In this document: positions 13,201-18,702 of the stretch, piece after piece | Layout: each line of letters opens with the position of its first letter | Numbering within the stretch: the first letter of the stretch is position 1 | Notes under the pieces: model-generated | The model's database searches: none | Seen by the model: only the letters and a program-made list of their open reading frames with translations | Told to the model about the DNA's origin: nothing | Position numbers and translations under genes: made by a program | Assembly (NCBI GenBank): GCA_028565635.1 | Contig: JAOXYB010017131.1 | Coordinates: 1-18,844 of the forward strand | From: Phoronis ovalis | Lineage: Eukaryota > Phoronida > Phoronidae | Length of the DNA stretch: 18,844 nt | Direction: 5' to 3'

Positions 13201-14599
13201 CAATGTTAAAAGTAAAGCTATTCAGTTTAACTGGGTAGGAACTGGGACTAATATATTAGTCCCAGGTAGGAACAAGCACATGCCAGTTCATAGGGAAGTG
13301 ATGCATATATGTTTTGCTATAAAAGGAAGCTTTCATATCATATGTCAATTAAAAAATGCTGCATCCCATAGGTCCTACTTTTAAGTAACATAAAAATCAC
13401 TGCATATATTTATACAAGAATCTTAATACAAGGATTATATTGATTTTCACATGTTTCAGTCCCATATAACATATATTTTGTTAAATATAAATGTATTGGG
13501 TTAGTTACATATAATTACATGCATAAAAAAATTATTAATTTATATGAATCCAAAATGTGATTTATCACAGAAACTTAGCGGCAGATATAATGCATACAGA
13601 AAATGATATTTTGACAGAAAATATATTGAAAGAGAATAAATTGGTCTTGCAATTATTACCAATAATGTCTCCTACTTCTTCAGGACAGACTCCATACTCA
13701 ATTTATGGTTAGCAGACCAAGACATAACTTAATATTTTAAACTTGAGGTATATTAGCCAACATTTTAAGGTTTATTTGTCATCCTGCTGGGTGCATTGCA
13801 GTGTTTAGCTGTCCTTTATTAACATAATTTCATTATTTATTCTTATTAGTCCCAGGTTTGGAGTGAGCTATGCTCTATATGAACATTTTACATTCCTGTA
13901 ATAATAGAATTATCAGGTCAAATCAATTAAGTGAAGCACAAAAAATAGAAACTAAAAGCCTTTGAGCAAATAAATATGCAAATAAAATAAATATGTATAT
14001 TGCTAATTATTAAACCTCTGAACTCTGTTTTTCATAAATTTAAACAGATAACAATACAATGACCTCGGATGACCTACTTGATGACACATTTATCAAATAA
14101 CTGTCAGTGTACCAGCATAAATTCAAATACTGAGACAGGTGTTGAATAAAAGAAAGACAATATAATGGTGTGTTATGTTTCATAATACATAGGTCTAGGC
14201 AATGTATGTAAAGTTGATAAAGTATACATTGCTTAGACACTATGACTAGATGTCAATATTCATAAATATTGAGTGAGTTTGCAACCAAGGGCATGCAGCT
14301 AGAGCCTATCTCCACTGTCAGTGTAGTGTCTAAATATAATGCATTTAACAACAGGATTGCACTCATGACTGCCTTTTTAATATGAACTTTCAGAACAGGA
14401 TTTCAAAGAAACTGCAGCTACAAATGTTTGTAATTAAGAGTTAGAATGCTGACACTGTGAGTTATACTTTTACTTACAGTATGGTTTTGCTAGAGCTGGT
14501 ACTACTAGTAGTGAAGACAGCTTTCTTCCTGCCTCTTTTAGATCCACTGTAATACTCTACTTCTCCCCAGTGTACACTGGGAGACATAGATCTTGCCAT
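1091..14599 (-). CDS. SUN1/2: SUN domain-containing protein, SUN1/SUN2-like (complete, 20 coding exons)
   Basis: Exons (high to low): 14599-14478, 11739-11647, 10606-10574, 10350-9995, 9413-9276, 9127-9065, 8625-8521, 8093-8012, 7208-6996, 6217-6144, 5820-5657, 5120-4917, 4406-4285, 3838-3643, 3332-3138, 2882-2798, 2458-2343, 2175-2008, 1724-1632, 1207-1091. They total 2739 nt (912 aa), and every junction phase is consistent. SUN proteins sit in the inner nuclear membrane, trimerise through lumenal coiled coils and bind KASH peptides of nesprins, linking lamina to cytoskeleton. Layout: nucleoplasmic tail 1-~300, hydrophobic segment ~305-330, membrane helix ~413-430, coiled coil ~480-740, SUN domain ~745-907. 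Human SUN1/SUN2 are roughly 700-900 aa, so the length fits. The start is the first ATG after an in-frame TGA, in good context (A at -3, G at +4). It looks like a single SUN1/2 pro-orthologue; I cannot tell which vertebrate paralogue is closer. Exons 2-7 are recognised by open frame, splice sites and phase only. Confidence 0.93.
1632..1724 (-). CDS. SUN1/2: SUN domain exon 19
   Basis: Residues 844-874. Ends LGDYTYDQDSGPLQFFPVQ, matching the G-x-F/Y-T-Y-D-Q-D/E-G-x-x-Q-x-F motif of SUN1/SUN2. The acceptor is ATATTCTAG and the donor CAG|GTAAGT, phase 0 on both sides. Confidence 0.97.
2008..2175 (-). CDS. SUN1/2: SUN domain exon 18
   Basis: Residues 788-843. Contains GQCWAFKGSHGYLV, MEHIPKALSPTG and SAPKDFAVW, all SUN-domain hallmarks. 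Cys795 is one half of the conserved internal disulfide; His822 and Ser835 align with human SUN2 KASH-contact residues at identical spacing (+27 and +40). The acceptor is CATTTCTAG and the donor TGG|GTAAGA. Confidence 0.97.
2343..2458 (-). CDS. SUN1/2: SUN domain exon 17 (KASH lid)
   Basis: Residues 749-787. GGSIVSTRCSETYITK leads to SLFGIPLWYSANSPRKVIQ. Cys757 in STRCSE aligns with the human SUN2 cysteine that forms a disulfide with KASH peptides. The residues after it form the KASH lid, a beta hairpin that clamps the KASH peptide. The acceptor is TTTTCTTACAG and the donor CAG|GTAAAT. Confidence 0.97.
2798..2882 (-). CDS. SUN1/2: SUN gene coding exon 16 (helix entering the SUN domain)
   Basis: Residues 721-749. 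Codes HVKLIVQEALNVYSADKTGM and then VDYALESAG. SADKTGMVDYALES is the signature just before the SUN beta-sandwich in SUN1/SUN2. The start after ATTTGTTGCAG was chosen because it is in phase 0 with exon 15; acceptors 40-50 bases upstream are out of phase. Confidence 0.95.
2975..3022. repeat. 24-bp tandem duplication in intron 15
   Basis: Two adjacent 24-bp copies (2975-2998 and 2999-3022), unit beginning AATTTAACATTCAACTTG. They differ at two positions (T/C and the final A/G), so the duplication is recent or conserved. It is non-coding. Confidence 0.85.
3138..3332 (-). CDS. SUN1/2: SUN gene coding exon 15 (coiled coil, pre-SUN)
   Basis: Residues 656-720. Contains FYTWLQSDYVEKESFERKF and EIRHREDSEKTQVF, then a short NSPNGTG turn and ISEE. 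NGT in that turn is a possible N-glycosylation site. The acceptor is TGTTTTAG and the donor GAG|GTAATA, phase 0. Confidence 0.9.
3643..3838 (-). CDS. SUN1/2: SUN gene coding exon 14 (coiled coil)
   Basis: Residues ~590-655. Heptad-like YNRLFQIDTDVDAMKHDIGS continues to KFMGDQWLK. It contains an adjacent Cys-Cys pair in KRCCKN, which lies in the oxidising perinuclear space and could cross-link helices (inference). The acceptor is TTTCATTTCAG and the donor AAAG|GTAACC. Confidence 0.92.
4285..4406 (-). CDS. SUN1/2: SUN gene coding exon 13 (coiled coil)
   Basis: Residues 550-590. Helical, charged sequence (IAGMNHELKQVLKSTEQLV). The acceptor is CTTATTTTAG and the donor AGATT|GTAAGT, phase 2. The codon split with exon 14 gives Leu and restores the helix. 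Confidence 0.9.
4917..5120 (-). CDS. SUN1/2: SUN gene coding exon 12 (lumenal coiled coil)
   Basis: Residues 482-549. Charged heptad-like sequence (FNKLNNKVKNIILNL; MQDVENLVRTMVREELQNFL) with regularly spaced Leu/Val/Ile. The acceptor is a strong pyrimidine tract, TTTTTTTTCCAG, and the donor CAG|GTATCC. It starts the coiled-coil spacer that trimerises SUN proteins. Confidence 0.92.
5655..5656 (-). other. GC splice donor of intron 11
   Basis: Exon 11 ends GGAGAG and the intron starts GCAAGT. Together AG|GCAAGT is the consensus for the minor GC-AG class spliced by the U2 machinery. Phase 0 joins exactly to exon 12 at GCTACTGTTG. Confidence 0.75.
5657..5820 (-). CDS. SUN1/2: SUN gene coding exon 11 (end of membrane segment, GC splice donor)
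   Basis: Residues ~427-481. It begins AFCSSS, has a second moderately hydrophobic stretch (GQMLLAPFYFVSS), then a Ser/Gly-rich lumenal linker ending TGYFSGE. The acceptor is ACTTATAG. The exon ends GGAGAG|GCAAGT, a GC donor matching the GC-AG consensus. GT alternatives nearby give the wrong phase or a very poor site. Confidence 0.82.
6144..6217 (-). CDS. SUN1/2: SUN gene coding exon 10 (transmembrane helix)
   Basis: It encodes TGNAKKTFGS and then FLPLILLLLIPFLLG (~413-427), an uncharged run preceded by two Lys. This is the best single-pass transmembrane helix in the protein, and the positive residues before it suit a nucleoplasmic flank. The acceptor is TATTTTGCAG and the donor TTGG|GTATGT. 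Hydrophobicity continues into the first residues of exon 11. Confidence 0.88.
6996..7208 (-). CDS. SUN1/2: SUN gene coding exon 9 (charged linker)
   Basis: Residues ~331-402. A Lys-rich half (KCQKAKYSKKGKSLQKN) is followed by an acidic half (DDSDIEKLLLDSEDN), ending FYEKLV. It links the two hydrophobic segments. The acceptor is TAACTGCAG. The donor is GTAGG|GTTAGT; a nearby CTT|GTAGGG is closer to consensus but is out of phase with exon 10. Confidence 0.84.
7605..7620. repeat. Short ATA microsatellite in intron 8
   Basis: About five ATA/TAA units in the AT-rich intron between exons 8 and 9. Confidence 0.8.
8012..8093 (-). CDS. SUN1/2: SUN gene coding exon 8 (first hydrophobic segment)
   Basis: Residues ~304-331. 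The stretch TLLLSPFRYLYRLIAFML continues into a Trp-Leu-rich end. It is long enough to cross or lie in a membrane but carries two Arg. SUN1/SUN2 carry extra hydrophobic segments ahead of the true transmembrane helix, and this matches that pattern. The acceptor is CTTTTTCAG and the donor CAAG|GTAATA. Confidence 0.86.
8521..8625 (-). CDS. SUN1/2: SUN gene coding exon 7 (acidic, Ser-rich)
   Basis: Residues 269-304. It encodes LDPATDEEYEAYSSTVS followed by a Ser/Gly-rich stretch ending SPPKI. The acceptor is ATATTTTCAG and the donor ATAG|GTACAA. It lies just before the first hydrophobic segment and closes the polar nucleoplasmic tail. Confidence 0.85.
8671..8747. repeat. 13-bp inverted repeat in intron 6
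   Basis: GTAGCAAAACAAA at 8671-8683 is the perfect reverse complement of 8735-8747, with a 51-bp spacer. It could be a hairpin or the ends of a tiny decayed element. No target-site duplication is evident. Confidence 0.5.
9065..9127 (-). CDS. SUN1/2: SUN gene coding exon 6 (63 nt)
   Basis: It codes TPSSTNSSSRGNRNRRSVAE, a Ser-rich piece with an Arg cluster. The acceptor is ACTTCCAG and the donor GAAG|GTTATT is weak. It is symmetric phase 1, so it could be skipped without a frameshift. The in-phase join to exon 7 is the main reason for accepting this donor. Confidence 0.72.
9276..9413 (-). CDS. SUN1/2: SUN gene coding exon 5
   Basis: About 46 residues, polar and basic (NHRSTRSQDRHH; NTRSKSQGRGT), ending TTQFEESR. 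The acceptor is TTATCTTCAG and the donor AGAG|GTTGGT, which is non-optimal but the only one in phase. Both sides are phase 1. It is part of the nucleoplasmic tail and is probably disordered. Confidence 0.8.
9995..10350 (-). CDS. SUN1/2: SUN gene coding exon 4 (Ser/Arg-rich, with internal peptide repeat)
   Basis: The largest exon (residues 83-202). It begins TYSYGRLNSNYSSPNLSRRR, continues with an acidic Ser-rich stretch, then has about three copies of (S)QTNVAVN(S) at ~134-165, and ends with NRRSQVRNSIKN. The acceptor is TATTATTACAG and the donor TTAG|GTAAAA. It is low-complexity nucleoplasmic tail of the kind that binds lamins in the family, but no specific motif is recognised. Confidence 0.85.
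10105..10196 (-). repeat. In-frame repeat coding (S)QTNVAVN units in exon 4
   Basis: Three copies of a ~20-bp core (TTTACAGCTACGTTTGTTTG on the plus strand) begin near 10105, 10144 and 10168. The last two are identical; the first differs at two sites. They encode near-identical QTNVAVN/QTNIAVN peptides, partly within longer GTSQTN units, in the nucleoplasmic tail. The near-identity at DNA level suggests recent slippage or unequal exchange. Confidence 0.85.
10574..10606 (-). CDS. SUN1/2: SUN gene coding exon 3 (33-nt microexon)
   Basis: A 33-nt exon between TATTTTCAG and CAC|GTAAGT, coding KPKTDYTYSH plus split codons. It is phase 2 on both sides, so its length is a multiple of three and skipping it would keep the frame. 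The tyrosine-rich TDYTYSH runs into TYSYGR of exon 4, which supports the join. Confidence 0.75.
10607..11646 (-). other. Intron 2 of the SUN gene, with a possible alternative exon
   Basis: A 1040-bp intron between exons 2 and 3 with consensus GT-AG ends. Its only notable content is the open frame at 10883-11041, listed separately. Confidence 0.75.
10911..10996 (-). CDS. Candidate alternative first exon of the SUN gene (28 codons)
   Basis: A minus-strand frame is open from 11041 (after TAG) to TGA at 10883-10885. From the ATG at 10996 it reads MIRELYGDLPGIVKDYGS and continues to KLKF, where TTTTG|GTATGT is a good donor. The phase left over (2) fits exon 3, so an alternative transcript could start here and replace the products of exons 1 and 2. 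Composition looks coding, with CCCGGG and several CpG in a CpG-poor intron. It cannot be a cassette exon from its TAG-flanked acceptor, because entry would be phase 0 while exon 2 leaves phase 2. I recognise no homologue; it could be a chance frame or a fossil of an unrelated insertion. Confidence 0.3.
11647..11739 (-). CDS. SUN1/2: SUN gene coding exon 2
   Basis: Residues 41-71, with a Ser/Pro-rich stretch (LLSDSPPSPLLF) followed by acidic residues. The acceptor is TTTTATAG and the donor AAAA|GTAAGT; both junctions are phase 2 and match exons 1 and 3. It belongs to the nucleoplasmic tail, and I recognise no domain. SP dipeptides could be phosphorylation sites, which is inference only. Confidence 0.8.
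12251..12323. repeat. Perfect 32-bp inverted repeat with 9-nt loop
   Basis: The left arm 12251-12282 (starts TACCTGGTTTTAAAATCATT) is the exact reverse complement of 12292-12323; the loop is AATTAATTC. The transcript of intron 1 would fold into a fully paired hairpin. Perfect pairing over 32 bp implies a recent origin (foldback transposon or palindromic duplication) or selection. Confidence 0.9.
13242..13265. repeat. 24-bp perfect palindrome
   Basis: CTGGGACTAATA followed by its exact reverse complement. The right half plus two bases (ATTAGTCCCAGGT, 13255-13267) recurs at 13845-13857, and a near-complement ACCTGGGACTA lies at 14965-14975. Together these hint at ends of a small decayed repeat family. 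Confidence 0.75.
14478..14599 (-). CDS. SUN1/2: SUN gene coding exon 1 (residues 1-40, start codon)
   Basis: It encodes MARSMSPSVHWGEVEYY, then a basic cluster SKRGRKKA at 20-27 that looks like a nuclear localisation or lamina-contact patch, then a Ser/Thr-rich run. It ends in a consensus donor (ACT|GTAAGT), phase 2. The frame stays open upstream to a TGA just before 14677 with no other ATG, so 14599 is the likely start. Bases above 14599 are 5' UTR; a weak acceptor (CCTCAG) ends at 14639. Confidence 0.82.
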
Positions 14600-15503
14600 T
14601 TTTGCTTGAAACTCAGATAAGTTCAACAAATAACTAGACTGAGGTACAATGTAGCTGTATAGCTTTATAACTCCCACTCAGTCAATAGCAGAGGTCAATC
14701 AAGCATACAGCAATTTGTGAACAGCTTCCTGATTGGTCACTTTCCATGTTTATTATGATAATCTATTAAACTAATAATATTGCTAAAATTTATTTTTCAA
14801 GTATCTTGTATGAGACTAGATTAGGAATCAAGTTTAGAATATCAATGTATGATTTAAAAGTAGACACATAGTTTAGATAACAGTATGTAAATACAGTCAT
14901 AGAGATGAGACACAGTCAGGTTAAATCAAGGACAATTATTTCAAGCTTAAAATATATTGTTAGTACCTGGGACTATTATATAACTAAGTTAGCTATACTA
15001 GTCTTGGCTAGTAGATAGTTTACTCCTATTTCTTCATTTATAACAGCAATATTAATAAAATTACTCGTTTTTAGCAATTAAATTAAAAATATGTAAAAAA
15101 ATCAATTTTCATACATGTCAACCTGTAGTCCTAGCCTATATGACAAGCATTAGTATCAGAAATGGTCCCAAAAATATTGAATGATTGGTTCATGCATATT
15201 TTCCAGTCCATTTACAGAAAATTCAGTATATTTTGTGAGTTTTTAATACTTCAATATGTATGCAACCATAAAGAACCAAATAAATGACTATATATCTTAT
15301 TTTTGACATGATTTGAAATTAAAATTTCTTAATCACACATCATTGTAATATATCCTCTTCATCCCTTCTCATTATACTGTTGAATTCAGATTAAAATGTA
15401 AAATTTACCCAGTTGTATATAGGATCAAAGGATTAGTTCATTAGAGTGCCTAAACAATACCTGAGGGTACTCTCATTTAAAGTGACTGTATGTATGTGCC
15501 GCC

Positions 15504-15655
15504 CCATGGGACCCCTTTTTTCAACTAAACGTTTTACCATGAGATATCTTTTTTGTGTTTATTTGGCATGGGTGTTTTTTGCAAATGTCTTTTTAACATG
15601 GGGTATACATTTTCAGTAATTAATTAATATGGAAGTATTTCTTAAATTTTTTACC
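15504..15655. repeat. Degenerate ~30-bp tandem repeat (about five units)
   Basis: CATGGG-like cores recur at 15505, 15538, 15567, 15597 and 15628 (spacing 33, 29, 30, 31), each followed by a T-rich run. A further related piece, CCACGGGAGATATTTTTGG, is near 15750. The units are diverged, so this is an old minisatellite or part of a repeat element. Confidence 0.45.
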
Positions 15656-16579
15656 TGTTGATTTATTTGAGCATATTTTTACCTTTAGGTTACTTTTCAA
15701 GAATGGCCTAACCCTAACCATTGCATTTGGTTTTCGCAAAAAAAAATACCACGGGAGATATTTTTGGATTTAAGCAATTTTTACCTGGGGCCTCAAAATT
15801 CCTGATCACACTCCCACCCCAGGGAAACAATATCATCATTCTGTGCACTTACACATTCAAATTATATAACTAGTATTAAGGCTCGTTTATTTTATTTGTA
15901 ATTTAATTCCTAGTAAACATTTTCAAAAGGATACATACATTTATATTGTAGGTATTTATTTCTGTAAAACATCAATGTTTGAAGTGCATGTGTATTGATC
16001 CCTACTTAATATGATTTGCTAGTGTTACATACATGTAGTAATGAACAGTCAACTGGGAGTCAGAAGGTACAATGGTTGTGTTTGAATAAATAAATATGAC
16101 ACACTATCCATGTTCATGGCCTCCTGTGTAATCATTGGATGCCACATGTATAGTATATCATCATATGTATTTAAAAAAACAACATCACTCTCACAAGCTG
16201 ACTGTGTGTTAATCTTGAAATAAAATTACGTAAGAACTAAGACATAGTATTTATTATATTATAAAGATTAAAGAATAAAGTATTACTATAAATTTAGGTT
16301 ACTATATAAATAAACATTATATATTTTTATGGCAATTCTCCTTGTTTAAGGCACTCATTTTCTATAGATAAATATTACTATTAACTGGCAAAAAGAGCGA
16401 AAATCAACCAATTTTAAGTTTGGTGAATGGTGGTGTATATGAAAGCCCCAAGAAAGAAGCACTTCCCTAAACAAGATTTAAATTTAATCAAAATCAATGG
16501 TTGCTAGCTAAATTTGAACAACATATTTCTAAAAGTTTTACTTGCTTTATGAATGATCGTGACATATACGTAAACCTAC

Positions 16580-16730
16580 CTTTTCAAAGTTATAGCATTT
16601 CTTCAAAAATAAACAAAAAATATGACAAATATAAATTCCAATATACGGCAAGGATATCTCCGTTTGAAATTCGCTGTTGTTTGTGACGTCTTATCTTGCG
16701 TGACGGATCAAAATTTTACGACTTCGCATA
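16580..16730 (-). other. Possible non-coding first exon of the SUN gene
   Basis: On the minus strand TTTGAAAAG|GTAGGT at 16580 is a strong donor lying in the CpG-containing stretch. It could splice to the acceptor ending at 14639 just before the start codon. The upstream edge is a guess; no coding support is possible for a UTR exon. Confidence 0.25.
16684..16705. promoter_or_regulatory. CRE/ATF-like sites in the presumed bidirectional promoter
   Basis: TGACGTCT at 16684-16691 is one base off the palindromic CRE. A second TGACG half-site follows at 16701-16705. They lie about 300 bp upstream of the DESI1-like ATG, in the most CpG-containing part of the intergenic region. Confidence 0.35.
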
Positions 16731-16855
16731 ACGATGGAACAAAAAATAAGAACAAGATATTTTTCAAATATATTACGCTATCTTGCAAAAAGATTTTATA
16801 GTTTTTGACTGTGCAAAATAATTCAATGGATGTGTTTAATTGAGTGAAATTATTT

Positions 16856-16870
16856 TGACACCAGGTGTCA
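16856..16870. promoter_or_regulatory. Inverted TGACACC motif (E-box/T-box-like)
   Basis: TGACACC-A-GGTGTCA, two 7-bp arms around one base, including the E-box CAGGTG and T-box-like GGTGTCA halves. It sits ~125 bp upstream of the DESI1-like start. Binding is inference. Confidence 0.3.
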
Positions 16871-16992
16871 CTCGAATATTTACGACATTAACTAGACAGC
16901 TTACGGTTCCATGATTTAGTGATTTCGAACCTCAGATTCGTAACTCAGCGCGTGCATGTGTGGAATTAAGTATTGTAACAAAGCGCAAAAGT

Positions 16993-17071
16993 ATGGATTC
17001 TTTCCCTATTCGGGTGTATATTTATGATATCTCCAAGGGGCTAGCAAGGAGCATGTCTCAAGCATTGCTAG
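16993..17071 (+). CDS. DESI1: DESI1-like desumoylating isopeptidase, first coding exon (partial)
   Basis: The ATG is in strong context (A at -3, G at +4) and begins MDSFPIRVYIYDISKGLARS, then MSQALLG, ending CTAG|GTAGGT (phase 1). A second donor four bases on (TAG|GTATTG, exon end 17075) is possible. The block F/Y-P-V/I-K/R-x-Y-x-Y-D-L/I-S-K-G-L-A-R is the N-terminus of animal DESI1 (PPPDE family), a papain-fold cysteine peptidase that removes SUMO from selected substrates; DESI2 starts differently. The catalytic His (in a G-I-W-H-T-S block) and the Cys (N-C-N) lie further along the protein and I do not find them before 18844, so later exons must be outside the window. Only 26 residues support the call, but the match is dense. 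Confidence 0.75.
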
Positions 17072-17289
17072 GTAGGTATTGTTCCCGATTGTTCCAAAAT
17101 GTTACAAGATCAAAACATTCCTGCACTTCAGTTGAATCTTGAAGACCGCACATATAATTATAAACTTCGTTTACTACTCTTATTTAGACTTAGACTGAGC
17201 TAGAGTAGTTAGACTAGGCTAGAGTGACCGAGGGCTCGACAACAGCTACTCTGGCACATATCTCATATTTACTGATATTTACATGATTC

Positions 17290-17439
17290 ATGAACTCGTT
17301 TTTCACAAGAACTATTGTTGAGTGGAACAAACTGGAAGAGAAAGTAGTTAATGTTGGATTCGTGAATCTGAATCAAATTCAGTGTCAGAACCAGTCAGAA
17401 ATACTGGGCAGAAATAATGTCAATTATGATTATTTATGA
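17290..17439 (+). pseudogene. Fragment resembling a LINE reverse transcriptase C-terminus
   Basis: A 49-codon frame starts MNSFFTRTIVEWNKLEEKVV. Reverse-transcriptase ORFs of Jockey/CR1-type non-LTR elements end with an N-S-F-F-P-R-T-[IV]-x-[DE]-W-N-x-L-P block, and this matches except for P-to-T and P-to-E changes. No reverse-transcriptase core is found upstream, so only a truncated, decayed tail remains, in the same direction as the host gene. Confidence 0.5.
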
Positions 17440-18098
17440 AATTCGAGTTTGACCGCTGGGGGAACACCTCCAAATATTGTATGCATGCATGGATCATTGC
17501 TCACCCTACACATCCAAAACCCATCCCCTTTCCAGGACTAAAAAGGAAAAAAAACATTGCAGAATTATTAACCACTTGCCTTGGACTCAACTTCAACCCT
17601 GACTTGAACTGATCTAGCTTGGGCATTGGTATATATATTGGTATAGCTGTAGATTTTTTACTAACACAATTTTAAGTCATTGATATGTTCACCATCAAAA
17701 TGTTGGGCCTATAAAAAATGTGTAATAGGTGACCAAAAAGATCTGAAGTCTAGCTAACTCCCCCCCCCCTGCAGAGATGCCAGAAGTCCATGTATGTCAA
17801 AACGGAGATTTTTTCTGGCAGTGGGGTCTTGGGGCAGGCCCCTGGAAATAATCTGGTGCAAATTAAGCTAAAATCACTGTTTTAGTAGGCTTTGTTAGCT
17901 AATGACTGGAAACCGAAAGATATGGCATTACATTCCATTACAACCAGGAGACTGGGAGATGGATCCTAAAACGGAGTATCTCTGTCAAACCGCTGTAGGT
18001 ATTTATAGAACAAGTGATCCTATACCTGGGGGGTCAGTTATCTAATATCCCAGTTACCTGGAGCTAAAATATTGGGATTATGATCGTAATCACAGTGT

Positions 18099-18261
18099 AT
18101 CCTGATAGCAATCCTGATAATTATCGTCTTGTAAATGCTTCAAAACACTCGATTGGGATCCTGATCGCGATAACTTCAATCCTGAGGTGGATTGAGATCG
18201 CAATTGGTGAACTATCACAATTGAAAAGCTCTGTGTAAACAGTATGGGATTCCGATCCTGA
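18099..18261. repeat. ATCCTGA-rich irregular repeat patch
   Basis: ATCCTGA occurs at 18099, 18111, 18158, 18179 and 18255, with GGGAT(T/C) and ATCG words between them. Spacing is irregular, so this looks like a diverged simple-repeat derivative, not a clean satellite. Confidence 0.4.
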
Positions 18262-18702
18262 TGTGAGGGCATACATGCATGCATGTTTAATATTTGGCAT
18301 GCACATGATTTGTTTATACTTCAGACAAGTCAACACGCTGTACAGTGTGAAATATAGTTCTATCTTGATTCTTAATGTAAGCAGTTGGGCAAGGGGTTCT
18401 AAATGAGACTTGTTCAGAAACAACATACTAATCAATTTTGTATTATGTCTGAAAATGTAACTAAAAAAACCTCTCAAAGTTGAAACATTGTACAACATTA
18501 TACAGTAAAGTATAAGCTGCTTGGGCAGATTCCTTATTATGGTACATTAATTTACACAAATTTGACTCCCATTTCCTTATAAGTTAGACTTGCTCAAGTC
18601 CTTCTGGACTATTTTTGTTACTATTTTTAAATTTTATTACTTACTATTATATTATATATCTTTGATGTAAATAAAACACCTGAATTGCAAAAATTGTTTT
18701 TT

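Larger units (their letters stand above)
11740..14477 (-). other. Intron 1 of the SUN gene (2738 bp)
   Basis: The longest intron of the gene, AT-rich with GT-AG ends and no supported coding exon. It holds the perfect hairpin at 12251-12323, the palindrome at 13242-13265 and a second copy of ATTAGTCCCAGGT at 13845-13857. Otherwise nothing is seen. Confidence 0.75.
14600..16992. other. Intergenic region between the divergent SUN and DESI1-like genes
   Basis: About 2.4 kb separates the two start codons. 14600-15480 and 15850-16500 are AT-rich with nothing recognised. 15504-15655 is a degenerate repeat. From ~16560 to 16990 CpG becomes more frequent and sites typical of promoters appear. A 5' UTR exon of the SUN gene may lie at its right-hand end. 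Confidence 0.6.

Noticed and set aside
15700-15722. CCTAACCCTAACC telomere-like sequence
   Set aside because: Only two units; not a telomeric array.
16501-16686. Plus-strand 61-codon frame upstream of the DESI1-like gene
   Set aside because: No similarity seen and it overlaps the presumed promoter.
17915-17950. GATATGGCATTAC as a possible second DESI1 exon
   Set aside because: It only superficially recalls the family's G-I-W-H block; surrounding frames lack the expected continuation and no acceptor fits.
18121-18498. 125-codon minus-strand open frame
   Set aside because: No recognisable domain, repeat-rich sequence at one end, and no phase or splice context linking it to a gene; probably chance.
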